Origin: Deltaproteobacteria bacterium
GTDB taxonomy: Bacteria > Myxococcota_A > Polyangia > Polyangiales > Houyiibacteriaceae
Assembly: GCA_013151775.1 (NCBI GenBank)
Contig: JAADHO010000300.1
Location: 1 to 32,013, forward strand
Reading direction: 5' to 3'
Length of the DNA stretch: 32,013 nt
Shown here: piece by piece, positions 9,626-17,759 of the stretch
Layout: every line of letters begins with the position of its first letter
Position numbering within the stretch: position 1 is the stretch's first letter
The notes under the pieces: model-generated
Database searches by the model: none
What the model saw: the letters and a program-made list of their open reading frames with translations, nothing else
Told to the model about the DNA's origin: nothing
Translations under genes and position numbers: made by a program

Positions 9626-9929
9626 AATCATATACCTGTTCGTTGGTTGCAAAACCCCCGGCAGATCCCATCCCGTCGAACGAACACCCGTGAGGGTGAT
9701 CTATTCCCCGACGGATTGAGCCTCGAAATGATTGTCGTCAAGCGAATTCCGGCCGACCATCGAATGAAATCTCGTCGACGCACAGCACCACGCTGACGTT
9801 ACCAAGACGGGCCATGTCCGCCCTGCGTACAGCTGTACGCTCGAGGGACATGCCGTTTGATTGGCGTCTCCGAAAGCGCCCCCACCAGGGAACGCTGACG
9901 TTGGCACAGAGAATGCTCAGCACGCGGTC
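9626..9929. promoter_or_regulatory. Divergent control region, Rieske / dihaem genes
   Basis: 304 bp between the Rieske start (minus) and the first dihaem lipoprotein start (plus), richer in A/T than the genes on either side. It contains the 16-bp palindrome at 9825-9840 and a smaller inverted repeat, CACCC-GTGA-GGGTG, at 9685-9698 on the Rieske side. A TTGACG on the minus strand (around 9735) could be a -35 box, but a good -10 is not evident. No gene was found here. Confidence 0.45.
9825..9840. promoter_or_regulatory. 16-bp perfect palindrome, likely operator
   Basis: GCGTACAGCTGTACGC is identical to its reverse complement over all 16 bases. It lies 90 bp before the first dihaem gene and 200 bp before the Rieske gene. 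A homodimeric repressor or activator is the simplest reader; which one is unknown. Confidence 0.5.
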
Positions 9930-10559
9930 ATGCGCAACAACGCAAGCACCCTTCTCGTCCTCATTGGGCTCTGTATTTCGTCGAGCGCCTGCGGTGGAAC
10001 AGGCACGAGGGTCGGTCCTGACGCAGGGTCGAGCGTGACGGACTCCGGCACGACCGACTCCGGCACGACGCTCGCACCTCCGGACTCGGGGACGAGCACA
10101 GGACCGGGCGGCTCGTTGCCCGACGGATCGGGAGACTGCGTAGGAGACCCCGTGTCCCTGCTAGGGGTCTCCCTGGACCGCTGGAGCTACGGCAACCTGG
10201 GCACTGCCTACATGCGTCCTGGAGGCGATTGCATGGACTGTCACGCACGCAACGGCGGACCGCGCTTCACGGTGGCGGGCAGCGTGATGGACGCCTGGCA
10301 CGAGCCGGACGACTGCTTCGGCATGCAAGGCGTCACGGTGGAGATCACGGGCGCCGATGGCGTCGTGACGCGCATGACGACCAACGAGACGGGCAACTTC
10401 TACAGCTCCGACTCCATCGCCGTGCCCTACAAGGCGAAGCTCACAGGCGCGGACGGCTCCGTGCGCGAGATGCTCGCTCCGCAGACGGACCTCGACTGCA
10501 TGAGCTGCCACACCCAAGGGGGCGCGAATGGTGCTCCTGGCCGAATCGGTCACCCGTGA
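9930..10559 (+). CDS. Dihaem c-type lipoprotein with inserted beta domain (copy 1)
   Basis: 209 residues, exported by a lipoprotein signal (lipobox SSAC, Cys21); the start at 9930 was chosen because it places this signal at the N-terminus. A Ser/Thr/Gly/Asp linker (22-70) follows. Two c-type haem motifs are present: CMDCH (101-105) and CMSCH (190-194). Between them, about 115-182 reads as a small beta-sandwich (VTVEITGADG, MTTNETGNFY, PYKAKLTGADGSVRE), resembling carboxypeptidase regulatory-like/Cna-B folds. The haems thus bracket a beta domain rather than sitting in a compact cytochrome. A probable extracytoplasmic electron carrier; partner unknown. It shares over half its residues with the next gene from the first haem motif onward. 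Confidence 0.9.
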   Translation: MRNNASTLLVLIGLCISSSACGGTGTRVGPDAGSSVTDSGTTDSGTTLAPPDSGTSTGPGGSLPDGSGDCVGDPVSLLGVSLDRWSYGNLGTAYMRPGGDCMDCHARNGGPRFTVAGSVMDAWHEPDDCFGMQGVTVEITGADGVVTRMTTNETGNFYSSDSIAVPYKAKLTGADGSVREMLAPQTDLDCMSCHTQGGANGAPGRIGHP

Positions 10560-10588
10560 ATAGATCACCAAGATGGAAAGGTCGAACG

Positions 10589-11155
10589 ATGACGAATCTC
10601 TGTACAGCTACTGGTTTTCTCACCGGCGCGCTGCTGCTCGCGGCGTGCAGCGGGGGTGGTCCTGGCGTCGCGGGCCCTGCGCTCAACACGGACGCGGGTG
10701 AATTCGGTGACGCGGGCGCTACGTCCGCGACGCCAACGCCGGACGAGTTCGGTTGCTACGGCACGGGCTCACGCTGGACCCGGGGCAACCGCGAGTCGCC
10801 CTTCATGCATCCTGGGGGCGACTGCATCGACTGCCACGAGGCCATGCGCGAAGGCCCGCGCTACGCCTCCGCGGGCTCGGTGAATAACTACTGGGACGAG
10901 CGCCTCGACTGCGCGGGCACCGCGGGCATCACGGTCGAGCTGACGGGAGCCGACGGAACCGTAGTCACCGCGACCACCAACGGCGCCGGCAACTTCTGGT
11001 TCCGCAGCACCGTGATGACACCCTACACGGCGCGCTTGATCGGTCCGGACGGATCCGTGCGCCAGATGTTCACGCCCCAGACCGACCTCGACTGCATGCA
11101 TTGCCACACGGAGATGGGCGTCAACGGAGCGCCCGGGCGGATCGTCGCGCCCTGA
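10589..11155 (+). CDS. Dihaem c-type lipoprotein with inserted beta domain (copy 2)
   Basis: 188 residues, starting at the ATG at 10589 with AAAGG about 7 bp upstream. Lipobox LLAAC (Cys20) and a short Asp/Ala/Gly/Thr linker. Haem motifs are CIDCH (79-83) and CMHCH (169-173), flanking a beta-type domain (VTVELTGADGT by homology to copy 1, here ITVELTGADG; GNFWFRS; PYTARLIGPDGSVRQ). Both copies share PGGDC.DCH, PQTDLDCM.CHT and a terminal NGAPGRI; I count about 67 identities in about 116 aligned positions, so a tandem duplication is clear. It is 29 bp downstream of copy 1 and surely cotranscribed. Probable periplasmic or surface electron carrier, perhaps exchanging electrons with copy 1 and the Rieske protein. 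Confidence 0.9.
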   Translation: MTNLCTATGFLTGALLLAACSGGGPGVAGPALNTDAGEFGDAGATSATPTPDEFGCYGTGSRWTRGNRESPFMHPGGDCIDCHEAMREGPRYASAGSVNNYWDERLDCAGTAGITVELTGADGTVVTATTNGAGNFWFRSTVMTPYTARLIGPDGSVRQMFTPQTDLDCMHCHTEMGVNGAPGRIVAP

Positions 11156-11247
11156 CCTCGAGCGCTGAGCCAAGGACGGCCTCGCCCGCGAGCGCGCGGA
11201 AAACATCGGATCGAATTCGCGCGCGGATGTACTAGAGTCCGCCTCCC

Positions 11248-13185
11248 ATGTCCTACACCGTCCTCGCGAGGAAGTACCGACCGCAGAGCTTCGAGGCTCT
11301 GGTCGGCCAAGAACACGTCGCCCGTACCCTCGGAAACGCGATCGCGCAGGATCGGGTCGCCCACGCTTTCCTGTTCACGGGCGTGCGCGGTGTGGGCAAG
11401 ACCTCAGCGGCGCGCCTGCTCGCAAAGGCGCTGAACTGCGAGCAGGGGCCGACGGCGACCCCCTGCAACGAGTGCGCGATCTGCCGGGAGATCACGGCGG
11501 GCGTCGACACGGACGTGCAGGAGGTGGACGGCGCCTCCAACAACAGCGTCGATGACGTGCGCCGGCTGCAGGAGTCTCTGCCCTATCGCCCCACGCGCGA
11601 CCGCTTCAAGGTGGTGATCGTCGACGAGGTGCACATGCTCTCGACGGGCGCCTTCAACGCCTTCCTCAAGACCCTCGAGGAGCCGCCGTCGCATGTGAAG
11701 TTCATCTTCGCGACCACCGAGAGCCACAAGGTCCCGATCACGATCCGCTCGCGCTGTCAGCGCTACGACTTTCGACTGATCCCCGAGCGCGTGATCGCCA
11801 AGCGCGTGTCCGAGATCCTCGAGCTCGAGAAGATCACCAGCGACGCACAGGCCATCTCCATCGTCGCGCGCGAGGCGGCGGGATCCATGCGTGATGCGCT
11901 CACACTGCTGGATCAGCTGGTCGCCCTCGGCGGAGAGCGCCTCGAGGGCGCGGAGGTCACGCAGGCGCTGGGCATCGCCGCCCGCGGAGCCGTGCACGAC
12001 GCGGCGCGCGCCGTCTTGCTCGGTGACGGCAAGTCGACGCTGGAGGCCGTGGCCGCCCTCGCGGAGCAGGGCGTCGACATGCTGCATTTTTCGCGACAGC
12101 TGCTCGAGCTCTTGCGCGACTACGTGGTGATCGACGTCGCGGGCGCCGACACCTCCCTGGTGTCGCTGGTCGAAGAGGAGCGAGCGCGAGCTCTCGAGCT
12201 GACGGAGCAGGTAGAGACGCTGGAGCTCGAGCGCGCCTTCGCCGCTGTGGGGCGTATCGTGGACGAGGTCGCGCGGGCGTCGTCGCCACGCACCTCCCTG
12301 GAAATGGGCCTGCTGCGGGTGGCCACGCGCCCCCACCTGCTACCCCTCGCCGAGCTACTCGAGAGACTCGACGCGCTCGAGAAGAGACTCGGCTCGGCTC
12401 CCCATCCGCCCGCCGGAGGAGGCCGCGATCGCCACCCGAAGGCCGCTCCCAAGGATCGTGGCCCGCGCGACGATGGCCCACGCGACGATGGCCCGCGCGG
12501 TGGTGGCGCCAAGGCCCCACGCGCCAAGGCCATGACCGCCGCCGAGAGCGTGGCCGAGATGGCACGTCAAGCCCAAGCCGAAAGCGGGAGCGACGGTCCA
12601 CACCGCGCCATGGGCGACGCCCCGAGCTCGACGACGACTGACGACGCGAGCGCACCTGCCGAGGCGACGAGCGCGCCGGTCACGACGCCTGACGACGCAC
12701 AGACGAGCGCGCCGGTCACGACGCCTGACGACGCGAAGACCAACGCCGTGGCCCTGACCCGACGGCCGGCGTTGCAGGAGTGGGAGCGCATGCTCCGCGA
12801 GCTGCGGGGCGACAACGCCCTCTTGGCGGCCGTGCTCGAACACGCCGTCCCACGGGTCGTCACCGCCGAGCGCATCGTCATCGCCTACGACGACGGCGGA
12901 AAGGGCGAATTCTACCGCGCCCAGGCCACCAGCTCGGAGGCCACCACGGCGTTGGTGAACTTGGCGGAGCGGATGCTCGGCGGGCGCCCCGAGATCGAGG
13001 TGCGACTCGAGGCCGGCGCCAAGCACGCGAAGACCACCGTGGCGGCGGTCACGGAGCACCGCCGCGTCGCAGAGAGCGAGTCCCGGCGACGCGCTGCGCT
13101 CTCCCACCCCAAGGTGCTCGAGGCCCTCGAGGTCTTTCCCGAGGCCGCGGGGTCGCTTGACGTAAGACTGAAGAGGCCCGCGTGA
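11248..13185 (+). CDS. dnaX: DNA polymerase III subunit gamma/tau (DnaX)
   Basis: Clamp-loader ATPase that loads the sliding clamp and ties the replisome together. The 645 residues start with the family hallmark YTVLARKYRPQSFEALVGQ. The AAA+ domain has Walker A GVRGVGKT (45-52), a four-cysteine zinc site (Cys64, 73, 76, 79), Walker B VVIVDEVHM (122-130), a sensor region FATTE (154-158) and the SRC arginine finger (168-170). Clamp-loader collar helices run to about 370. Residues about 385-510 are a low-complexity linker with repeats; a C-terminal tau-like domain (about 515-645) follows. No A-rich slippery site is seen in the linker, so a separate short gamma form is not indicated. First gene of dnaX-ybaB-recR. 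Confidence 0.97.
   Translation: MSYTVLARKYRPQSFEALVGQEHVARTLGNAIAQDRVAHAFLFTGVRGVGKTSAARLLAKALNCEQGPTATPCNECAICREITAGVDTDVQEVDGASNNSVDDVRRLQESLPYRPTRDRFKVVIVDEVHMLSTGAFNAFLKTLEEPPSHVKFIFATTESHKVPITIRSRCQRYDFRLIPERVIAKRVSEILELEKITSDAQAISIVAREAAGSMRDALTLLDQLVALGGERLEGAEVTQALGIAARGAVHDAARAVLLGDGKSTLEAVAALAEQGVDMLHFSRQLLELLRDYVVIDVAGADTSLVSLVEEERARALELTEQVETLELERAFAAVGRIVDEVARASSPRTSLEMGLLRVATRPHLLPLAELLERLDALEKRLGSAPHPPAGGGRDRHPKAAPKDRGPRDDGPRDDGPRGGGAKAPRAKAMTAAESVAEMARQAQAESGSDGPHRAMGDAPSSTTTDDASAPAEATSAPVTTPDDAQTSAPVTTPDDAKTNAVALTRRPALQEWERMLRELRGDNALLAAVLEHAVPRVVTAERIVIAYDDGGKGEFYRAQATSSEATTALVNLAERMLGGRPEIEVRLEAGAKHAKTTVAAVTEHRRVAESESRRRAALSHPKVLEALEVFPEAAGSLDVRLKRPA
12460..12738 (+). repeat. 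Short tandem repeats in the DnaX linker
   Basis: Three 15-bp units at 12460-12504 encode GPRDD-type repeats, and two 36-bp units at 12667-12738 (34 of 36 bases alike) encode TSAPVTTPDDA repeats. Between them the linker is Ala/Pro/Asp-rich. This is ordinary linker expansion between the clamp-loader and C-terminal domains. Confidence 0.8.
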
Positions 13186-13231
13186 GGCGGACCCAAGAGC
13201 GATCGGCGCGCAGGGCGCGCGAGGAGCGAGC

Positions 13232-13552
13232 ATGAAGTTTCGTGGCGGAATGGGCGAGCTGATGCGTCAGGCGAGTCGTATGCAGCGCCGAATCGAGCAG
13301 CGGCGCGAGGAGTTGAAGGCCGAGGAATTCGAGGCGGGCGCGGGCAACGACCGCGTCAAGGCCAAGGTCAACGGCGCCGCAGAGCTCATCAGCGTGATGA
13401 TCGATCCCGAGCTGATCGCCTCCGAGGGCATGGAGATGACACAAGATCTAGTGGTCGCCGCCTGCAACGCGGCGCTCGAGCAAGCGCGGACGCACGTGGA
13501 CGCGGAGATCGAGAAGGTCTCGGGCGGTCTGAAGATCCCTGGCGTCGGCTGA
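13232..13552 (+). CDS. ybaB: YbaB/EbfC nucleoid-associated DNA-binding protein
   Basis: 106 residues, matching the small YbaB/EbfC family (about 100-110). It starts FRGGMGELMRQASRMQRRIEQ, a long amphipathic helix, and contains the family's central strand pair with VNGAAELISVMIDPEL and the closing helix after DLVVAACNAALEQA. Family members bind DNA as dimers shaped like tweezers. The location between dnaX and recR is the classic bacterial arrangement and supports the call. ATG with GAGGAG about 6 bp upstream; 46 bp after dnaX and 4 bp before recR. Confidence 0.95.
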   Translation: MKFRGGMGELMRQASRMQRRIEQRREELKAEEFEAGAGNDRVKAKVNGAAELISVMIDPELIASEGMEMTQDLVVAACNAALEQARTHVDAEIEKVSGGLKIPGVG

Positions 13553-13556
13553 TCGA

Positions 13557-14162
13557 TTGGCGCCTGATCCGCTAGAGGAGTTGGTCTCTCTGCTCGCGCG
13601 TCTGCCAGGTATCGGTGAGCGCACGGCGACGCGTCTAGCGTTTCATGTGCTCGCGGCGGACCCCGAGTACGCGCGGTCCTTGGGCAAGTCCGTGGGCGAG
13701 ATCCACAGCCGAATCCGTCGCTGCGAGGTCTGTGGCAACTATGGCGCGGAGGCGCGCTGCGGCATCTGCCTCGATCCAAGGCGCGACGGATCCCTCGTGT
13801 GCTGCGTCGCCCGTGTGCCCGATCTGCGGGCGGTGGAACAGAGCGGGAGCTTTCGAGGGCGCTACCACGTGCTCCACGGCCTGCTCGCGCCCCTCGAGGA
13901 TGTGGGCCCTCGGGAGCTGCCCCTCGACTCCTTGACGGCTCGAGTGCAGCAGGAAGGCATCATCGAGGTCATCGTGGCGACTCCGCTCAACGTGGAAGGC
14001 GAGGCGACGGCGCTCTACGTCGCCCAGACACTGTCACCCTTGGGGGTGAAAGTTTCGCGCATCGCCAGCGGTGTGCCCCACGGCGGAGAGCTCGAATTCA
14101 CCGACCGTGTGACCCTCGGGCGGGCGCTCGCGGGGCGGCGCAGCTTGGACGAGCGACACTGA
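13557..14162 (+). CDS. recR: Recombination mediator RecR
   Basis: 201 residues, usual for RecR, which with RecO/RecF helps RecA displace single-strand binding protein at gaps. Order: N-terminal helix-hairpin-helix (LLARLPGIGERTATRLAFH), C4 zinc finger (Cys56, 59, 68, 71), then a Toprim domain from about 80 with GRYHVLHGLLAPLE and, later, VIVATPLNVEGEATALY. The start is an unusual TTG at 13557, 4 bp after the ybaB stop. The conserved opening PDPLEELVSLL follows immediately and no ATG or GTG is available in frame, so translation probably depends on coupling with ybaB. Confidence 0.96.
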   Translation: MAPDPLEELVSLLARLPGIGERTATRLAFHVLAADPEYARSLGKSVGEIHSRIRRCEVCGNYGAEARCGICLDPRRDGSLVCCVARVPDLRAVEQSGSFRGRYHVLHGLLAPLEDVGPRELPLDSLTARVQQEGIIEVIVATPLNVEGEATALYVAQTLSPLGVKVSRIASGVPHGGELEFTDRVTLGRALAGRRSLDERH

Positions 14163-14177
14163 CTCCCCGCCGCTCGT

Positions 14178-15494
14178 TCAGTAAGGATGCGAGAGGGTGA
14201 GGTAGAAGGACGGCGAGTAGCGCTCGAGGGCGCTGGTACCGACGTCGAAGCGCAGGACGAAGCTGCTGCCCCAATGGGCGCCGACTCCACCTCCGAAGCC
14301 GAGCAGGACGCGCTCGGGATCGCCGCCGAAATCGCGGTAGCCGACGCCCACGTAGCCGGCGTCGACGAACGCCAAGACCATGAGCGAGAACTTCTTCGGG
14401 TCACCGAAGAGCGTCGCGCGAAGCTCTGTCTGTCCGATGACCTTGATGCGCCCGATGTAGCGGCGAGCCCGAATCCCGCGCCCCATGTACTGTCCTCCAT
14501 AGGCGATCTCGGACCAAAAGCCGCCGACGGATCCGAGGACCGCCGTGGGTGGTGAGCCCACGAGCAGATCCGCCACCAAGCGCGTGGCCCACACGTAGCG
14601 ACGCCCGCGGTCGAGGGAGAGATAGAAGGCGCCGCCGAGGGTCACGCCCGCGTAGTCCCATGCGCTGCCGACGAAGGACGCCGCGCCGCGGAAGCTCGCG
14701 TCGAGCACGTATCCGCTCGAGGGTCGACGCTCGTCGTCGCGTCGGTCGAGCAACACGCCGAGCTGCAACTCGGAGCGCAATCCCTCTTCACCACCGGGGT
14801 AATCCTGTGCATAGAGGCTGCCCGCGAAGGGTCCGCTTTGGCGAAAGAAGCTCGGGATCTCGTAGGCCAGATGCCAGCCGACGCGCAACTCTACGCCGCC
14901 GGGACGCGGCAGATAGCGTAGGCCGGCGAAGAGCTCCGGCCGAGTGACCCGGAGGCGATAGTAACGGCGGACGAAGCGGCGAAAGTCGGGCGTGTCGACC
15001 ATCAGACCCGCGTCCGATGCGGCGGCGCGGGCGACGTCCCGGGAGCAGCTCACCTGATCGCCTAGACCACAATAGTTGCTAACGGTCGTGGCCACGAATC
15101 GACCGACGATGGACAAACGCAAGGGTCGGTCGAAGAGGCCGATGTGCTCGTAGCGGATCTCGTCGTAGATCACCCGCTTGGTGGTGACGGAAGAGACGAT
15201 CTGCAGCCGGTCGCGGTAGGGCTCACGTCCGTCTTCGTTCCAGACGAAGCCGGCGAGCAGGACGCCCGCGAGTCCGACGTCAGAGCTGTAGCCGACCAAG
15301 GGCAGAGCGAACCACTCGAAGGGCTCCGGCTCCTCCGCGCGCCCGAAGCTGCCCTCGTCGCCCGAGGCGTCTGGCGACTCGCTCGACGCGGACGCGTGGT
15401 GGTCAGGCTGGGCCCGAGCGCCAGACGTGACGAGGCCGAGGGCGACGAGGAGCAACGCGATCGAAGCGCGTGGGGCGACGGATGCGACACGCAT
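14178..15494 (-). CDS. Omp85-like outer-membrane barrel without POTRA domains
   Basis: 438 residues. A Sec signal peptide (cleavage after ARA, about residue 28) and a short acidic linker lead into a protein made almost wholly of amphipathic beta strands, ending in an aromatic residue (SFYLTLSHPY), as outer-membrane barrels do. The segment RGIRARRYIGR (from about 339) matches the RGxR signature of the BamA/TamA/D15 C-terminal barrel, and GLAGVLLAGFVW plus LGVLLDRRDDERRPSSG resemble other Omp85 strands. No room exists for POTRA domains, so it fits the stand-alone barrel class sometimes called noNterm-Omp85. Role unknown; transport or lipid/protein insertion is conceivable. It is divergent from sctV (128 bp between starts) and converges on recR (15 bp). 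Confidence 0.83.
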   Translation of the reverse strand: MRVASVAPRASIALLLVALGLVTSGARAQPDHHASASSESPDASGDEGSFGRAEEPEPFEWFALPLVGYSSDVGLAGVLLAGFVWNEDGREPYRDRLQIVSSVTTKRVIYDEIRYEHIGLFDRPLRLSIVGRFVATTVSNYCGLGDQVSCSRDVARAAASDAGLMVDTPDFRRFVRRYYRLRVTRPELFAGLRYLPRPGGVELRVGWHLAYEIPSFFRQSGPFAGSLYAQDYPGGEEGLRSELQLGVLLDRRDDERRPSSGYVLDASFRGAASFVGSAWDYAGVTLGGAFYLSLDRGRRYVWATRLVADLLVGSPPTAVLGSVGGFWSEIAYGGQYMGRGIRARRYIGRIKVIGQTELRATLFGDPKKFSLMVLAFVDAGYVGVGYRDFGGDPERVLLGFGGGVGAHWGSSFVLRFDVGTSALERYSPSFYLTLSHPY

Positions 15495-15622
15495 GGGCCG
15501 GCGGACGATAGCGCCTCAGCGAATCTGGGTCGACGAAGGCAGCCGGACGCGATACTCCTGCGCTGGCCTCGCAGCGTCCGTCCGACGCCGCAGGCGAGAA
15601 GCCAGAGCCGGAGCAGCAGAGG

Positions 15623-17689
15623 ATGAGCAAGGGGCAGGGTCGAGCCAGACGCTTCGCGGACGCGGCGCTCGCGGCGTTGGTGCTGCTGATCGTGGCCATG
15701 ATGATCGTGCCCCTGCCCACGGGGCTGCTCGACATCCTGATCGCGAGCAACATCTCGCTCGCGGTTTTGATGCTGCTGACGGCCATCTACATCTCGGGCG
15801 GGCTCTCCTTCACCGCCTTCCCCACCGTGCTGCTCATCACCACGCTCTATCGGCTGGCTCTGAACGTCTCCTCCACGCGCTTGATCCTGCTGCAGGCGGA
15901 CGCGGGAAACGTGATCTACGCCTTCGGCAACTTCGTCGTGCGAGGCAACTACGTGGTCGGCGGCGTGGTCTTCCTGATCCTGACGCTGATCCAATTCCTC
16001 GTGATCGCCAAGGGCTCAGAGCGAGTCGCCGAGGTGGGCGCACGCTTCACCCTCGACGCCATGCCCGGCAAGCAGATGAGCATCGACGCCGAGCTCAGAG
16101 CGGGCTCCTTCAGTCAGGAGGAGGCGCGAAAGAAGCGCTCGGATCTCCAGCGGGAGAGCCAGTTCTATGGCGCCATGGACGGCGCCATGAAGTTCGTGAA
16201 GGGCGACGCCATCGCGGGCATCGTGATCACCATCGTGAACATCCTGGGCGGGCTCGCCATCGGCGTCGGTCAGCGCGGCATGAGCGCCCTCGACGCGCTT
16301 CAGACCTACGGCCTGTTGACCATCGGCGACGGCCTCGTGTCGCAGATTCCCTCCCTGCTGATCTCCACCGCCGCCGGCCTGGTGGTCACGCGCGTCGCCT
16401 CGGAAGACGAGAACGGCTCTCTGGGCGGAGACGTGGCCAAGCAGATCTTCGGCGACCGACGCTCTCTGGCCATCGCAGCGGTCTTCTTGCTCGCCTTGGC
16501 CGTGGTGCCGGGGCTGCCCGCCTTGCCCTTCTTGGTGCTCTCGACGACCTTCGGCGTGCTCGCCTATCGACTCGGAGGCGAGAAGCAGACCGCGGAGACC
16601 GCCGTGGCGGTGGTGGCCAAGCAGGAGGCGGCGAGGGAGACCCAAGCGCGCAAGGCCATGGTGCCGCTGATGGTCCCCGTGGCCCTCGACCTCGGCGACG
16701 ACCTGGCGGACGCGATGCTCGATGACGCGGGAGGCGGGACCCTGCTCGAGGACGAGATCCCGCGCCTGCGCGACCGCCTCTTCCTGGATCTGGGCGTGGC
16801 CCTGCCGGGCGTGCGCGCGCGACGCAGCCCGGAGCTCGGGCCCGAAGAGTACGTGCTCACGCTCAAGGAGGTGCCCGTCGGTCAGGGCGAGGCGCGGGCC
16901 CAACGATTGCTCGCCTTGGCCACACCGAGCGAGATCGAGAGCCTCGGCCTGGAGGCGGAGCCTGCTGAAGATCCCGAGACCCTGGCGCCCGCCGCCTGGG
17001 TGCAGATGGAGGTGGCTGAGGAACTCGAGGCCGCGGGCATCCCGACCCTGAATGCCGCCGCCGTGGTCACACAGCACCTCGGGCGCATGGTCGAGCGGCG
17101 CGCCCACGAGTTCGTGGGACTGCAGGAGGTGCAGTCCATGCTCGACCAGCTCGAGCGCGCCTACCCGGCCCTGGTGCGCAACGTGGTGCCCAAACCTGTG
17201 GCGCTGCCTCTGCTCACGGACGTACTGCGCCGGCTGGCCGAGGAGGGCGTGAGCATCCGGCCCCTGCGCGAGATCCTCGAGGCTCTGGCCACCTACGCGC
17301 CGGGCGAGCGCGACCCCATCGCCCTCACGGAGCTGGTGCGCGCATCCCTGAAGCGCCAGGTGACCTACCGCTACGCCCGCGACGGCGTGCTACCCGTGTA
17401 CCTGCTCGACCCCGCCATCGAAGAGGCCATCCGCGACTCGATCCAGCGGACCGCCACGGGCAGCTACATCGCCATGCCACCAGACATGGCGCGCGACGTC
17501 GTGGAGGCCGTGAGGCGCGAGACGGGTGAGGGCGGTGAGGGCGAGACCGTGTGCCTGCTGACCCAAGCGGACGTGCGTCGCTTCACTCGACGCCTGCTCG
17601 AGGTGGAGCTGCCAGGCCTGGTCGTGCTGAGCTACCAAGAGCTGGCTCCCGAGGTGACGGTGCAACCCCTGGCGCGCATCTCCCTATGA
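15623..17689 (+). CDS. sctV: Type III secretion export gate protein SctV (FlhA/LcrD family)
   Basis: Inner-membrane export gate of a type III secretion machine; 688 residues, the normal length. The N-terminal half (to about 310) has around eight membrane helices and the family signatures FPTVLLITTLYRLALNVSS (66-84) and KGSERVAEVGARFTLDAMPG (130-149) followed by KQMSID. The wording SERVAEV plus MSID favours the non-flagellar SctV/LcrD branch over FlhA (usually GRIAEV and MAID). The C-terminal cytosolic domain (about 345-688) has the expected ring-forming architecture. No other secretion gene (sctR, S, T, U, N, J or C) is in the window. ATG with AGAGG/GGAG just upstream. Ortholog class is confident; whether it works in a full injectisome is unknown. 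Confidence 0.94.
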   Translation: MSKGQGRARRFADAALAALVLLIVAMMIVPLPTGLLDILIASNISLAVLMLLTAIYISGGLSFTAFPTVLLITTLYRLALNVSSTRLILLQADAGNVIYAFGNFVVRGNYVVGGVVFLILTLIQFLVIAKGSERVAEVGARFTLDAMPGKQMSIDAELRAGSFSQEEARKKRSDLQRESQFYGAMDGAMKFVKGDAIAGIVITIVNILGGLAIGVGQRGMSALDALQTYGLLTIGDGLVSQIPSLLISTAAGLVVTRVASEDENGSLGGDVAKQIFGDRRSLAIAAVFLLALAVVPGLPALPFLVLSTTFGVLAYRLGGEKQTAETAVAVVAKQEAARETQARKAMVPLMVPVALDLGDDLADAMLDDAGGGTLLEDEIPRLRDRLFLDLGVALPGVRARRSPELGPEEYVLTLKEVPVGQGEARAQRLLALATPSEIESLGLEAEPAEDPETLAPAAWVQMEVAEELEAAGIPTLNAAAVVTQHLGRMVERRAHEFVGLQEVQSMLDQLERAYPALVRNVVPKPVALPLLTDVLRRLAEEGVSIRPLREILEALATYAPGERDPIALTELVRASLKRQVTYRYARDGVLPVYLLDPAIEEAIRDSIQRTATGSYIAMPPDMARDVVEAVRRETGEGGEGETVCLLTQADVRRFTRRLLEVELPGLVVLSYQELAPEVTVQPLARISL

Positions 17690-17706
17690 GGCGCGGACTC
17701 CCGAGC

Positions 17707-17722
17707 GTGAACTCTGGTTCAC
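17707..17722. promoter_or_regulatory. Dyad operator-like site 1
   Basis: GTGAACTCTGGTTCAC: perfect six-base arms GTGAAC/GTTCAC around four bases. It starts 18 bp after the sctV stop and lies about 180 bp before the next gene. Centred 37 bp from the matching site 2. Confidence 0.45.
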
Positions 17723-17743
17723 ACCGACCTGCAAGGAGTCTCC

Positions 17744-17759
17744 GTGAACCGAGTTTCAC
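17744..17759. promoter_or_regulatory. Dyad operator-like site 2
   Basis: GTGAACCGAGTTTCAC: the same arms as site 1 apart from one base in the right arm, and the same 16-bp length. Two matching dyads in a short intergenic region suggest cooperative binding by one regulator of the gene at 17904. A terminator role is less likely as neither has a T-tract. Confidence 0.45.

Noticed and set aside
11156-11247. SRP RNA or tRNA gene upstream of dnaX
   Set aside because: Only 92 bp are available and no conserved SRP or tRNA sequence or cloverleaf is present.
12400-12760. Programmed frameshift site in dnaX
   Set aside because: No A-rich slippery heptamer was found in the linker, and the frame runs unbroken to a full tau-like end.
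15623-17689. FlhA (flagellar) instead of SctV
   Set aside because: The sequence has SERVAEV and KQMSID, which fit the non-flagellar branch, and no flagellar gene is nearby.
17707-17759. CRP/FNR binding sites
   Set aside because: CRP sites have GTGA and TCAC separated by 6 bp; here the gap is 8 bp. FNR-type TTGAT arms are absent.
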